Assembly: GCA_946002055.1 (NCBI GenBank) | Contig: CAMFYL010000011.1 | Location: 1-61,084, forward strand | Direction: 5' to 3' | Length of the DNA stretch: 61,084 nucleotides | Origin: an uncultured Roseburia sp. | GTDB taxonomy: Bacteria; Bacillota; Clostridia; Lachnospirales; Lachnospiraceae | Translations under genes and position numbers: made by a program | Notes under the pieces: generated by a model | Told to the model about the DNA's origin: nothing | The model's input: the letters and a program-made list of their open reading frames with translations, nothing else | Database searches by the model: none | Part shown: piece by piece, positions 18,810-27,507 of the stretch | Layout of the letters: the number at the start of each line of letters is the position of its first letter | Numbering within the stretch: position 1 is the stretch's first letter

Positions 18810-20123
18810 CTATGATAAAAATCTCTTTACCAAATCTTGTCCGCTTGATTTTACAATATCTACCGGTACTTGTAAAGCGCTAATTACCTCCTGAACTGTC
18901 ACGTCATCCAGAAAATCCATTTCCTGTTGGCGAACCATATTATGGGGTAAAATCAAGCAATCTCCTAAGGGCTTACCCTTCAGCTGTGCAATCAAATCCT
19001 GACCGGTAATCAGACCAGATACGGTGATACGTTCCCCAAAGAAATCATTGCGTATTGGATACACATGGATGGTTATTTTGGGAAACTTTTCCATAAATTC
19101 ATCACACAAGGTTTTTATAAATGGTGCTGCCAAGCCACCGGTTGCAATAGAAAATGTTTTTGCTTTCATAAATGGATGGCGATGTTCCCCATCCAGTGCC
19201 TCTCTAAATTCGTTGAGCAAAAGACGGATCATTCCAACACCATTTTCCAGCTGAATATATCCATCATATCTGTCTTCTTCCGGCAAATCCTGCTCTGCAA
19301 TCAAATACCACTCATCCGACGCCTGTACAAAGTGACTGCCATACTTCTCATAACTGATATCCTGCCATTGATGAATAATGTCAAGGACCTCGTTTGCATC
19401 TTCCTTTTCAAATGGTTCTAATGGATATAAGCCATCCCGGAATTTGGTGAGCCCAACCGGTACAACAGATAAGCTTTGCATATGAGGATAAAATGCTAAC
19501 AGTTCTGAAATGGAACGTTCCAATTCTTCCCCATCATTTTCTCCCTTGCAGAGAACAATCTGAGAATTCATCTCAATGCCTGCATCGGCTAAGCGCTTTA
19601 TCTTTTCTAACACATCCCCGGCGAAACGATTGTGAAGCATCTTGCACCGAAGCTCCGGATTTGTGGCATGCACGGAAATATTAATCGGTGCCAAATGATA
19701 ATGAATGATGCGTTCCAAATCCTCATCCTTCAAATTGGTCAATGTAACATAGTTACCTTGTAAAAAGGAAAGTCTTGTATCATCATCTTTAAAGTATAGC
19801 GTATCTCTCATCCCCGGTGGCATCTGGTCAATAAAGCAGAACATGCACTTGTTGTGGCACGACTTGTAATCATCCATCAAACCATTTTCAAAAGAGATGC
19901 CTAAGTCTTCTCCCTCGTTTTTTTCAATATGAACTTCTACCAAAGAATGATCTGACTTTTCCACCACCACATCAAGGACAGGCTCCTCTGCCATATAATA
20001 GTAGTCAAAAATATCAAGTAATTGGACACCATTCATGGATTTGATCATGTCTCCCGGTTGTATCCCCACCTGCTCTGCCACACTTTTTGGAGCAACAGAT
20101 GAAATTTGATGAGCTGTGCTCAT
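18810..20123 (-). CDS. DUF512 family protein with PDZ and radical-SAM-like motif
   Basis: A 437-residue protein. An N-terminal PDZ-like domain (about 5-60, SVAEQVGIQPGD) is followed by a CX3CX2C motif Cys89/93/96 (CHNKCMFC), a radical-SAM-like barrel and a C-terminal DUF512 region. The function is unproven; the motif suggests a 4Fe-4S/SAM cofactor. The gene is next to der, a conserved pairing in Clostridia that hints at a ribosome- or translation-related role, which is only inference. It starts with ATG 17 bases after pgeF. Confidence 0.85.
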   Translation of the reverse strand: MSTAHQISSVAPKSVAEQVGIQPGDMIKSMNGVQLLDIFDYYYMAEEPVLDVVVEKSDHSLVEVHIEKNEGEDLGISFENGLMDDYKSCHNKCMFCFIDQMPPGMRDTLYFKDDDTRLSFLQGNYVTLTNLKDEDLERIIHYHLAPINISVHATNPELRCKMLHNRFAGDVLEKIKRLADAGIEMNSQIVLCKGENDGEELERSISELLAFYPHMQSLSVVPVGLTKFRDGLYPLEPFEKEDANEVLDIIHQWQDISYEKYGSHFVQASDEWYLIAEQDLPEEDRYDGYIQLENGVGMIRLLLNEFREALDGEHRHPFMKAKTFSIATGGLAAPFIKTLCDEFMEKFPKITIHVYPIRNDFFGERITVSGLITGQDLIAQLKGKPLGDCLILPHNMVRQQEMDFLDDVTVQEVISALQVPVDIVKSSGQDLVKRFLS

Positions 20124-20139
20124 AGTGGTTATCCTCCTG

Positions 20140-20970
20140 TTAATTTCGAATCATTAGAAATGCACCTAAGTTTCCCCGCTTGCCATTTGTGGCTCTGTGA
20201 GAAAACAGCTTATCACAGTTACAGCAGGTGCATAAATTTGCCATAAAAATATGATTAGAAGAAACACCAGCATTTTGAAGAATAAACTGGTTTGTCCTCC
20301 ACAGATCCAGTTGGTATTTACCATTTCCTTTATCCAGCAAAATCTCCTCCACAATGGATGGAAATGCTCTCATAAAATATTCTGCCACGTCTTCACTAAT
20401 CTCATAACAATCTTGACAAATAGAAGGGCCTATGGCACACAGCAAATCCTCTGGTTTACTTCCAAAGTGCTTTGTCATTGCCTGAATTGTAACTGCCCCC
20501 ATACGCTTAACCGTGCCCCTCCATCCGGAATGGGACAGACCAATGGCTTTGTGCACAGGATCCACGAAATATAGCGGAACACAGTCAGCATAAAAGGTTG
20601 TCAAGATAAGTCCTGGCTCCTGAGTTATCAACCCATCAATGTCCTGATAATCTCTAGGTACTACAATCCCCTTACCAGCATCTTCCTTTGTCACAAGTCG
20701 CACATTGGTAGTATGGGTCTGATCCGATGTTACCACACAATCTGATGATGTTCCCATAGCCTGCAACACACGGCGATAGTTTTCTAATACCGCCTGCTCA
20801 TCGTCTCCCCTGGTAAAACTCAGGTTCAAGCTTTCATATATACCAGTACTAACACCACCTGCTTTTGTGGTAAAGCAATGTGCCAACCAGGGAATCTTAT
20901 CATATTCCTCAAACCCTAACAAAGGCAATGAGACATTTTCTTCTAGTTTATATATCTTCTCTCTCATCAT
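20140..20970 (-). CDS. pgeF: Peptidoglycan editing factor / laccase-domain protein
   Basis: A family formerly called polyphenol oxidase or multicopper-like (YlmD/YfiH). E. coli PgeF removes misincorporated L-Ser from muropeptide precursors, and other members have purine nucleoside activities. The metal ligands appear intact: His86 (DQTHTTN), Cys130 (FYADCVP) and His147 (LSHSGWRG). The length is 276 residues. The start overlaps the yraN stop by four bases (ATGA), showing translational coupling. Confidence 0.9.
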   Translation of the reverse strand: MMREKIYKLEENVSLPLLGFEEYDKIPWLAHCFTTKAGGVSTGIYESLNLSFTRGDDEQAVLENYRRVLQAMGTSSDCVVTSDQTHTTNVRLVTKEDAGKGIVVPRDYQDIDGLITQEPGLILTTFYADCVPLYFVDPVHKAIGLSHSGWRGTVKRMGAVTIQAMTKHFGSKPEDLLCAIGPSICQDCYEISEDVAEYFMRAFPSIVEEILLDKGNGKYQLDLWRTNQFILQNAGVSSNHIFMANLCTCCNCDKLFSHRATNGKRGNLGAFLMIRN

Positions 20971-21287
20971 CTTTCTCTATAATAAAATGCATTTTTATAC
21001 AGTGTCATGTTTTCCGGTGTTATGGCCACCACATCAAAACGCACGGCAGTATCATATCCCAGCTTGTGCTGTAGCATATAAAAATCTGCCACACGACAGA
21101 TGCGATTCTGCTTTCTTGTATCAACTGCCTGCTCAGGGCTACCTGTCTGCTTACCGGTTCGATACTTGACCTCCACAAAGCAGAGATACTGCCCGTCCCT
21201 TGCCACAATATCCACTTCCCCCATACGACATCTGAAATTCATTTCCAAAACCTGATAGCCCTTGGACAACAAATACTCCTTTGCCAA
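20967..21287 (-). CDS. YraN family (UPF0102) endonuclease-like protein
   Basis: A 106-residue reading from TTG 21287, with the restriction-endonuclease-like core GEVDIVARDG and CFVEVKYRT (the E-x-K catalytic pattern). The conserved family N-terminus continues upstream in frame: VNKRSIGTEKEQLAKEYL precedes the first canonical start. The frame is open back to about 21344, but it holds no ATG, GTG or TTG there. An ATT at 21333-21335 overlaps the ylqH stop directly after GGGAGGAC, so the true start may be non-canonical. It is the terminal member of the rbgA-rnhB-ylqGH-yraN block. Confidence 0.85.
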   Translation of the reverse strand: MAKEYLLSKGYQVLEMNFRCRMGEVDIVARDGQYLCFVEVKYRTGKQTGSPEQAVDTRKQNRICRVADFYMLQHKLGYDTAVRFDVVAITPENMTLYKNAFYYRER

Positions 21288-21330
21288 CTGTTCCTTTTCT
21301 GTTCCGATGGACCGCTTGTTTACTGACGTA

Positions 21331-21657
21331 TCAATGTCCTCCCTCTAACTTTGATTTCATCTTTTCCATACCATCTACAAAGACAAGAATCTCAGCCACC
21401 ACCTCATATAATTCTGGTGGAATTGCCTCTCCAATATCAAGCTTCGATAGTGTATCAGCTAATTTGTTGTCCTTGTAAAAGGGAACATCATTTTCCTTTG
21501 CCGTGTCAATAATCTTCTGGGCCATATGGCCTTTTCCCGTGGCAAGAATTTTTGGTGCCACATCTCCTGGCTCATAAGCAAGGGCAACGGCAGTCTTATC
21601 AGCAATTTGTTCTTCCTTTGTCCCAAATGACTTTGGTGTCCACTTTTTTTCTGCCAT
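21331..21657 (-). CDS. ylqH: FlhB C-terminal-like protein (YlqH type)
   Basis: A 108-residue soluble protein resembling only the cytoplasmic C-terminal domain of the FlhB/EscU export-switch proteins. The AVALAYEPGDVAPKILATGKG stretch (about 24-44) corresponds to the FlhB segment around the self-cleavage site, but the NPTH cleavage motif is absent. The downstream IPPELYEVVAEIL matches the conserved end of FlhB. It follows ylqG, which has a FliK-like C-terminus, the same order as in Bacillus subtilis. The function is not known. Confidence 0.85.
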   Translation of the reverse strand: MAEKKWTPKSFGTKEEQIADKTAVALAYEPGDVAPKILATGKGHMAQKIIDTAKENDVPFYKDNKLADTLSKLDIGEAIPPELYEVVAEILVFVDGMEKMKSKLEGGH

Positions 21658-21672
21658 TCCTTCCCCTTTCTA

Positions 21673-23361
21673 TTATGCTCTCACGTCAAAAGAATATCGG
21701 TGCAACTGTCCCGCTGTTTTTGCATCGGCCTTCAAAAAATCCTCAACAAAATTTATATTCTTAGAATCATTTTCCACATGCATATTGCAGTGATATCCTT
21801 TCTTCTCCAACTTGTCAGTAAGTAAGTGAAGATTATCCTCAAGTAACTGGAAGGTATCTTCCTTTTCCAAATACCAATTCATATTCACGTCTCTGTGTAG
21901 CAATTTCACAGAGATGTCCATACCTCCAAGAAGTTCCATATCAAAGTGCAAGAATGCGCTCATCTCTTCGTCATCGTCTGCTTTTTCCTTGTGATTGCGA
22001 TAGACAAACAACTCGCTATTTACGTTCTGGCCCTGCAAGCGAAAGGGAATCTGTACATAATGATATGCCTGATTAATCTGATTCATAAAGGAAATGTTAG
22101 ATGACAAATCCTTTGCCGCGCTATACACTGTCTCACTGGCCTTTGGATACTTTGAAACAATCTCCGACAGTTCCGACAGCTGGCTCTCCATCTTATGATA
22201 TAAATCCCTGACACTATGCTCTTCTTTTAATTGTTCAGGCTCAATGGTCCACTGCTCTGTAATGAAATGATTCAGCAGGGTTTTGTAGCTCCTGTGATTT
22301 ACCAGGGATGACACGTCCTCTCTTAGAAGAGATGTTCTATGGTTAAATAAAAACTTAGATAAATCTAACAGGAATTCTTTTACAGGAGTCTCCGGTCGAA
22401 GATGACCGGTGGTGTTAAAATGCTCTGGATGCTCACGGGCAAACTCCGGCATATCTGATAGTTGCTCTACAAATGAGACAAAACCATCCTTTGCAAGAAC
22501 ATTCCCCAGAGAATTCTTGGGATAGGCATCCTGTGATGCAATAGACTCATAACCTTCCCTTTGAATTCTTACAATGGTGTTCCCATCGTCAGCACCTTGT
22601 AAATTCTCACCTCCTGGTAAGACACCTTGTGTCACTACATTAGCCGGGGGCTTTGTGGAGTCCGAGTTTATATCACTTTCTCCCGCAAAAAATGCAATCA
22701 CCTTTTGATTGATCTCCAGTCCTTCCAAAAGACTAATTTCATTAGAAGTAACCGCCTCTGGTATCTGTTCAATCAAACGGTTCATCTGGGAGAGCACTGC
22801 ACCTTCATCTGCTTTATAATTCTGGTACTGAATCACATTTTCTTCCGTCACGGGAATCTCAAGCTTGGTCATCTCTACTACTGTAGCCGGGTCCGACACC
22901 CTCATCTGCAGTACAAGTCGCGACATATCCTGCAAGCTTTTTGCACCGATAGACATCTGTTCCTTCATCATAGCATTTACCATATTCAAATTGTTCTCGT
23001 TAATTGGAAGATTGGCTGCGTCAAGAGCACGCATCAATGTTGGATTCCCAGAAGAACCACCCAGCGAAATAGGTTTGATTCTTACCTTCTCACCATCGTT
23101 GGATTTCACCTGAAAGAATACAGACTGTCCCTTCATTAAATCAACACCCTTATCAAGTCTTGCAGTGATATTTTGCCCACTGCTTAACCCCAAGATTACC
23201 TGGGTACCTTTGATACTGTTGACTGTGCCCTCAAAGATGTTTCCTATCTGCAACTGTTTGGCTGTCTCCACCAATTGCTCTACGCCCTTGGTCCCCGTGG
23301 AAACCTCACTACCAGAGGCTAAATTGTTTTGATACTGGACAAGTAAATCGGAAATCTGCAT
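21673..23361 (-). CDS. ylqG: FliK-like protein (YlqG type)
   Basis: A 562-residue protein, close to the size of B. subtilis YlqG. The N-terminal half has an OB-like segment (GNIFEGTVNSIKGTQVILGL) and a long variable region. The last 120 residues resemble the FliK hook-length-control domain: a DMELLGGMDISVKLL strand pair, then a helix with LHLLTDKLEKKGY. No signal peptide or membrane segment is seen. It lies 12 bases after rnhB and 15 before ylqH. A FliK-like and a FlhB-like partner together suggest a switch module outside the flagellar locus, which is inference. Confidence 0.75.
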   Translation of the reverse strand: MQISDLLVQYQNNLASGSEVSTGTKGVEQLVETAKQLQIGNIFEGTVNSIKGTQVILGLSSGQNITARLDKGVDLMKGQSVFFQVKSNDGEKVRIKPISLGGSSGNPTLMRALDAANLPINENNLNMVNAMMKEQMSIGAKSLQDMSRLVLQMRVSDPATVVEMTKLEIPVTEENVIQYQNYKADEGAVLSQMNRLIEQIPEAVTSNEISLLEGLEINQKVIAFFAGESDINSDSTKPPANVVTQGVLPGGENLQGADDGNTIVRIQREGYESIASQDAYPKNSLGNVLAKDGFVSFVEQLSDMPEFAREHPEHFNTTGHLRPETPVKEFLLDLSKFLFNHRTSLLREDVSSLVNHRSYKTLLNHFITEQWTIEPEQLKEEHSVRDLYHKMESQLSELSEIVSKYPKASETVYSAAKDLSSNISFMNQINQAYHYVQIPFRLQGQNVNSELFVYRNHKEKADDDEEMSAFLHFDMELLGGMDISVKLLHRDVNMNWYLEKEDTFQLLEDNLHLLTDKLEKKGYHCNMHVENDSKNINFVEDFLKADAKTAGQLHRYSFDVRA

Positions 23362-23373
23362 AGAAGACCTCTT

Positions 23374-24141
23374 TTAAATAAAATTCTGGATAAATGTTTT
23401 ACGATGTATCGGACTAGGGCCAATACGTTTTATGGCCTCAATATGTTCCTTTGTCCCATATCCTTTATTCTGTGCAAATCCATACTCCGGCATAATGGCA
23501 TCATATTCCTTCATCAAACGATCTCTCGTTACCTTTGCCACAATACTGGCCGCTCCAATGGAAATGCTCTTGGCATCTCCCTTGATAATGGGAACCTGCT
23601 TTATGGATACTTCCGGTATGGTTACCGCATCGTTTAATAGTATATCGGGCGCAACCTCAAGTTGGCTTATAGCATCACGCATGGCAATGTAGGTTGCCTG
23701 GAGAATATTCACCTCATCAATCACAGCCGGAGAAACAAGACCGATTCCTACAGCCACAGCCTTCTCCATAATTTCCTCATAGAGACTTTCCCTCTTACTC
23801 TCCGAAAGCTTTTTGGAATCATTGATATATAAAATCTCACAATCCCTAGGCAGTATCACTGCGGCAGCACACACTGGACCAGCTAAAGGTCCCCTTCCCA
23901 CCTCATCGATACCGCAGATCATTGGATAATCCTTTTCGTATTTATGCTCATACAATCGCAAACGTTCTAAACGTTCACGCTCCATGCGAAGCTTTTCTAA
24001 ACGTTTCTGTGCCTGTCCAATAATTTTAGACACACCGGGCCTTCCATCCCTAATATACTCTTCAATAAAAGAAGGCAGCATCTCATCGTCTGCCGCCTGA
24101 TATTCACCCATAATCTCTTTTATCTTTTTCTCTTGTTCCAT
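23374..24141 (-). CDS. rnhB: Ribonuclease HII
   Basis: Removes RNA from RNA-DNA hybrids and single ribonucleotides from DNA. The catalytic motif CGIDEVGRGPLAGP gives Asp79 and Glu80, with further acidic residues at NDSKKLSESKR and LLNDAV. The protein has 255 residues, including a roughly 70-residue N-terminal charged extension often seen in Firmicutes RnhB. It lies 13 bases after the signal peptidase gene and opens the ylqG-ylqH-yraN stretch. Confidence 0.96.
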   Translation of the reverse strand: MEQEKKIKEIMGEYQAADDEMLPSFIEEYIRDGRPGVSKIIGQAQKRLEKLRMERERLERLRLYEHKYEKDYPMICGIDEVGRGPLAGPVCAAAVILPRDCEILYINDSKKLSESKRESLYEEIMEKAVAVGIGLVSPAVIDEVNILQATYIAMRDAISQLEVAPDILLNDAVTIPEVSIKQVPIIKGDAKSISIGAASIVAKVTRDRLMKEYDAIMPEYGFAQNKGYGTKEHIEAIKRIGPSPIHRKTFIQNFI

Positions 24142-24154
24142 TGATATCCTCCGC

Positions 24155-24703
24155 CTACTGATGTTTGATCATGCCAATCTGGTTAAATGGAAAAATACGC
24201 ATCCACGCTCTTCCAACAATCTCATCTCTGGAAATAGGCCCCACCACGTCAAATCTACTGTCCGTGCTGTTGTTGCGATTATCGCCTAAAACGAAATACT
24301 CATCCTTTCCCAGTGTAATTGGCGTGGATGCCAGTCCCGGATATGCAATGGTTTCCAAGCCATAATGTTCTTTCATCAAAACACCATTAATATAAATCTC
24401 ACCACTGTTATTGATCCAAACCGTTTCCCCGGGCATACCAATGATACGCTTGATATAGAAGGTATCTTCCTCATACTGATAAGGGAAAATAATGATGTCA
24501 AATCTCTGTGGTTCACGAAAACGATAAGAAATTTTATCCACAATCAGATTATCTCCATCGTGTAACATAGGCTCCATAGAGGAACCGCTGACTCTTGTTC
24601 TCTGTCCAACAAAGGTAATGATTAAAAAACAAATCCCAAATACAGCCGCAATATAAATAACCATACTAATGATTTCTTTTACAATTGACTGTTTATCTTC
24701 CAT
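24155..24703 (-). CDS. lepB: Signal peptidase I
   Basis: A membrane serine protease that cleaves signal peptides from exported proteins. Of 182 residues, the single N-terminal membrane anchor is at about 10-32, catalytic Ser42 lies in SGSSMEP, Lys85 in FYIKRIIGMPGE, and box E in VLGDNRNNSTDSR. It lies between rbgA and rnhB, 3 bases after rbgA. A second, diverged signal peptidase is encoded on the other side of rbgA. Confidence 0.95.
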   Translation of the reverse strand: MEDKQSIVKEIISMVIYIAAVFGICFLIITFVGQRTRVSGSSMEPMLHDGDNLIVDKISYRFREPQRFDIIIFPYQYEEDTFYIKRIIGMPGETVWINNSGEIYINGVLMKEHYGLETIAYPGLASTPITLGKDEYFVLGDNRNNSTDSRFDVVGPISRDEIVGRAWMRIFPFNQIGMIKHQ

Positions 24704-24706
24704 GCC

Positions 24707-25561
24707 TTAAACCTCCAAGTCCTCAGGTCCCTCCAAGGAAATCTTTCCTAGTGTTCCACTGCGGAAATCATCAATCAACAATAGTGCTGCCTTATTGTAA
24801 TCCAGGGCATTTCCCTTGGATCGGCAGTTTCGATTCTCTGCTATCTGCTCTAACATCTCAGGCAAGGTAGCCTTCTCATTAATTTGATATCGCTCTGCAA
24901 GACAGCCGGGATATCTCTTTAACAAGATCCCACACAGTTCCATAGAAAGTTCTTCTGATAAGAGCAATTCATCCTTAATAGAACCGATACACGCCAAATG
25001 AAGTCCCACTTTCTGGTCCTCAAATTTAGGCCACAAAATACCCGGTGTATCCAACAGCTCCACATTTTTATTTAGACGAATCCACTGCTTACCCTTGGTA
25101 ACACCCGGCTTATTCCCTGTTTTAGCGCAGGCTTTACCGGCAAAAGAATTGATAAAGGTGGATTTGCCAACGTTGGGTATCCCCACCACCATAGCTCTCA
25201 CCGGGCGGTTCTTAATACCTCTCGCTCTATCTCTCTCGATTTTTTTTGCACAGGCATCCATAATTACCTGTGTCACATCCTTCATGCCCTTGCGATTTCT
25301 GGAATCCAGGGATACCACAAAGTACCCCTTCTCCTTGAAGAATTCACTCCAGGCAGACGTCATCTTTGGATCTGCCAAATCAGCCTTATTAAGTAAAATA
25401 AGTCTTGCTTTATTCTTGCCAAGCTCATCAATATCGGGATTGCGACTGCTCATTGGTATTCTGGCATCTACCAGCTCAATTACCAAATCAATGAGCTTTA
25501 TGTCTTCCTGCATTTGTCTTTTCGCCTTGGTCATATGACCAGGGTACCATTGAAACTCCAT
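24707..25561 (-). CDS. rbgA: Ribosome biogenesis GTPase RbgA
   Basis: A circularly permuted GTPase that drives late 50S assembly. The motif order is permuted as expected: NKAD (58-61), then P-loop GIPNVGKST (127-135), then DTPG (171-174). It has 284 residues with an N-terminal WYPGHM signature and a C-terminal RNA-binding-like domain. In B. subtilis the gene (ylqF) also lies next to rnhB. It is flanked by two signal peptidase genes. Confidence 0.96.
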   Translation of the reverse strand: MEFQWYPGHMTKAKRQMQEDIKLIDLVIELVDARIPMSSRNPDIDELGKNKARLILLNKADLADPKMTSAWSEFFKEKGYFVVSLDSRNRKGMKDVTQVIMDACAKKIERDRARGIKNRPVRAMVVGIPNVGKSTFINSFAGKACAKTGNKPGVTKGKQWIRLNKNVELLDTPGILWPKFEDQKVGLHLACIGSIKDELLLSEELSMELCGILLKRYPGCLAERYQINEKATLPEMLEQIAENRNCRSKGNALDYNKAALLLIDDFRSGTLGKISLEGPEDLEV

Positions 25562-25569
25562 ACGATCTC

Positions 25570-26193
25570 CTAATCTATGGAACCGAAGTGTTTAAAGGAT
25601 GTGATAAACCATGCCTTGCCGTAAATCTCTCCTCGCTTTACATTGCCAACGGTTTCATATCTGCTGTCTTCGCTATTGTTAACATTATCACCTAGAACAA
25701 AGTATTCATCTTCTCCCAGAACAATCTCGCTGGATGCGCGACCTTCCTCTCGAATGCTCTCTTCTCCGGGAAGCTCAACAACCTTCTCATTCACATAAAG
25801 CTTTCCATTGGAAATGAAAACAGTGTCTCCCGGCACAGCAACTACACGCTTCACATTATAGCTGGCATTTAGATTGCCTTTGGGAAGAAAGGCAATGACA
25901 TCTCCCGTCTCCGGCTTTGACACCTTGTAAACAATGCGGTTAATCCAGAGGGACGCATTCTCCGGAATGGCTGTTTCCATGGATTCTCCTGAGTTCACAA
26001 CACGCATTCCCATGCCCTTGGTAAGGAGAAATGCCAGAAGAATTACCCCTGCAATCTCAGCGACCCAAATGCCATAAAATCGAATATGATCCGGGCGTAC
26101 CCGATAGCGCTTTCGTCTGAAATTTAATCCACTGCGAAATCTAAGTTTTCTTTTTAGTTTATCTATTATGATATGAAGCTGTCGTCTATTCAT
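25570..26193 (-). CDS. Second signal peptidase I with basic N-terminal tail
   Basis: A 207-residue signal peptidase. The first 38 residues are unusually basic (many Arg/Lys) and cytoplasmic, then one membrane span (about 40-58). Ser71 lies in NSGESMETA, Lys115 in YNVKRVVAVPGD, and box E reads VLGDNVNNSEDSR. It differs from the neighbouring lepB mainly in the tail and in the GES context around the catalytic serine, so specialised substrates are possible. It has its own promoter (26229-26257) after the rplS terminator. Confidence 0.93.
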   Translation of the reverse strand: MNRRQLHIIIDKLKRKLRFRSGLNFRRKRYRVRPDHIRFYGIWVAEIAGVILLAFLLTKGMGMRVVNSGESMETAIPENASLWINRIVYKVSKPETGDVIAFLPKGNLNASYNVKRVVAVPGDTVFISNGKLYVNEKVVELPGEESIREEGRASSEIVLGEDEYFVLGDNVNNSEDSRYETVGNVKRGEIYGKAWFITSFKHFGSID

Positions 26194-26228
26194 TTGATTC
26201 CATCTCTTCTGAAATAATTAACACATTT

Positions 26229-26257
26229 ATGATACACGAAAACCCTGGATGTGACAA
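26229..26257 (-). promoter_or_regulatory. Promoter of the signal peptidase-rbgA operon
   Basis: Minus strand: -35 TTGTCA (26252-26257) and -10 TATCAT (26229-26234) with a 17-base spacer, directly after the rplS terminator. This marks a new transcription unit. Confidence 0.7.
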
Positions 26258-26261
26258 CTCA

Positions 26262-26297
26262 AAATAAAAAGGAATAACATCTCTGTTATTCCTTTTT
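26262..26297 (-). terminator. rplS intrinsic terminator
   Basis: A perfect 8-bp stem GGAATAAC/GTTATTCC with a 6-base loop, flanked by A and T runs on both sides. On the minus strand it ends in TTTTTATTTT. It lies 8 bases after rplS. Confidence 0.93.
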
Positions 26298-26304
26298 CAA
26301 ACGA

Positions 26305-26658
26305 TTATTTTACTAACTCTTTAACCTTTGCCTTCTTACCAACGCGATCTCTCAAGTAGTTCAACTTAGCACGTCTAACCTTACCACGACGCACTACTTC
26401 GATCTTCTCTACGAATGGGCTGTGAAGTGGCCAAGTCTTTTCAACACCTACACCGTTAGAGAACTTTCTAACTGTAAATGTCTCACGATTGCTTCCACCC
26501 TGCTTCTTTAATACAGTACCTTCGAAAACCTGAATTCTCTCACGGTTACCCTCTTTGATCTTATTGTGAACTCTGATGGTATCACCTACGTGGAACTCAG
26601 TGATTTCAGACTTCAACTGCTCAGCTTCGATGTTCTTAATAATTTCGTTTGCGTTCAT
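26305..26658 (-). CDS. rplS: 50S ribosomal protein L19
   Basis: A 117-residue L19, located at the 30S-50S interface. Conserved segments include [35 protein letters not shown] and [15 protein letters not shown]. An AGGAGGTCACAAA leader precedes the ATG. It has its own strong promoter (26737-26765) as well as likely read-through from trmD. Confidence 0.98.
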   Translation of the reverse strand: MNANEIIKNIEAEQLKSEITEFHVGDTIRVHNKIKEGNRERIQVFEGTVLKKQGGSNRETFTVRKFSNGVGVEKTWPLHSPFVEKIEVVRRGKVRRAKLNYLRDRVGKKAKVKELVK

Positions 26659-26736
26659 TTTGTGACCTCCTAAATTAATATCTTGATGTTCTTAATACAT
26701 CTGTATCAGAGGACCATCTCTTTTCACAACTCGTTG
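26659..26736 (-). promoter_or_regulatory. rplS 5' leader (possible L19 leader RNA)
   Basis: A 78-base untranslated stretch between the rplS promoter and the ATG. It contains small inverted repeats: GATGT/ACATC around a 7-base loop, ATAC/GTAT, and AGAG/CTCT. An autoregulatory L19 leader is known upstream of rplS in low-GC Gram-positives. The match here is only positional plus potential structure, so the call is weak. Confidence 0.3.
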
Positions 26737-26765
26737 ATAATATCATAAATCCCGCCAGAATGCAA
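26737..26765 (-). promoter_or_regulatory. rplS promoter
   Basis: Minus strand: -35 TTGCAT (26760-26765, just before the trmD stop) and -10 TATTAT (26737-26742), with a 17-base spacer. Confidence 0.75.
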
Positions 26766-26769
26766 GAGT

Positions 26770-27495
26770 TTATTCATTTTCTTTAAGAAATTCTATATCT
26801 TTTGCCGACAATGTGGCCTTTTGAAGCAAATCAGGGCGACGCTGTCTTGTGCGCAGCAAGGACTGTTCATGTCTCCAGGCATCCACCTTTGCGTGATCTC
26901 CCGAGAGAATAATGGCAGGCACCTTTTTGCCCATCCACTCTTCCGGTCTGGAATACTGTGGATATTCCAGCAGTCCGTTTTCAAAGGATTCTGTCTCTCC
27001 AGACACCTTGTTGGAAAGCACACCCGGCACCATCCGAGAAATTGCATCCACCATGACCATAGCCGGCAACTCACCTCCTGTTAAGACGAAGTCACCGATA
27101 GAAACATAATCGGTAACAATTTCCTCCAATACACGTTCATCCACACCTTCGTAATGACCGCAGAGTAAAATGATTGCATCCTCTGTAGCAAATGTCTTGG
27201 CATCCTGCTGGCAAAATGTTCTCCCCTGTGGCGTCAAGTATACCGTAGGAATTTTCTTGCCTTCTTTTTCAATGATAGCCTTCCATGCGTCATAAATTGG
27301 CTGTGCCTGCATTACCATACCGGCACCTCCGCCGTATGGATAATCATCTACTTTACCGTGTTTGTTGTTGGTATAATCACGGATATTAATTGCTTCAATA
27401 GCTAAGAGACCCTTATCAGCTGCTCTGCCAATGATGCTGGTTGACAACCCTTGCATAACCATCTCAGGAAACAATGTCAAAATATAAAACTTCAT
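26770..27495 (-). CDS. trmD: tRNA (guanine-N1)-methyltransferase
   Basis: A SPOUT methyltransferase that makes m1G37 next to proline, leucine and arginine anticodons and prevents +1 frameshifting. Of 241 residues, the motifs DDYPYGGGAGM (50-60), LCGHYEGVDERV and SIGDFVLTGGELPAM are present and form the trefoil-knot SAM site. It normally follows rimM directly; here an isochorismatase-family gene intervenes. Confidence 0.98.
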   Translation of the reverse strand: MKFYILTLFPEMVMQGLSTSIIGRAADKGLLAIEAINIRDYTNNKHGKVDDYPYGGGAGMVMQAQPIYDAWKAIIEKEGKKIPTVYLTPQGRTFCQQDAKTFATEDAIILLCGHYEGVDERVLEEIVTDYVSIGDFVLTGGELPAMVMVDAISRMVPGVLSNKVSGETESFENGLLEYPQYSRPEEWMGKKVPAIILSGDHAKVDAWRHEQSLLRTRQRRPDLLQKATLSAKDIEFLKENE

Positions 27496-27507
27496 ATGTC
27501 GCTCCTA

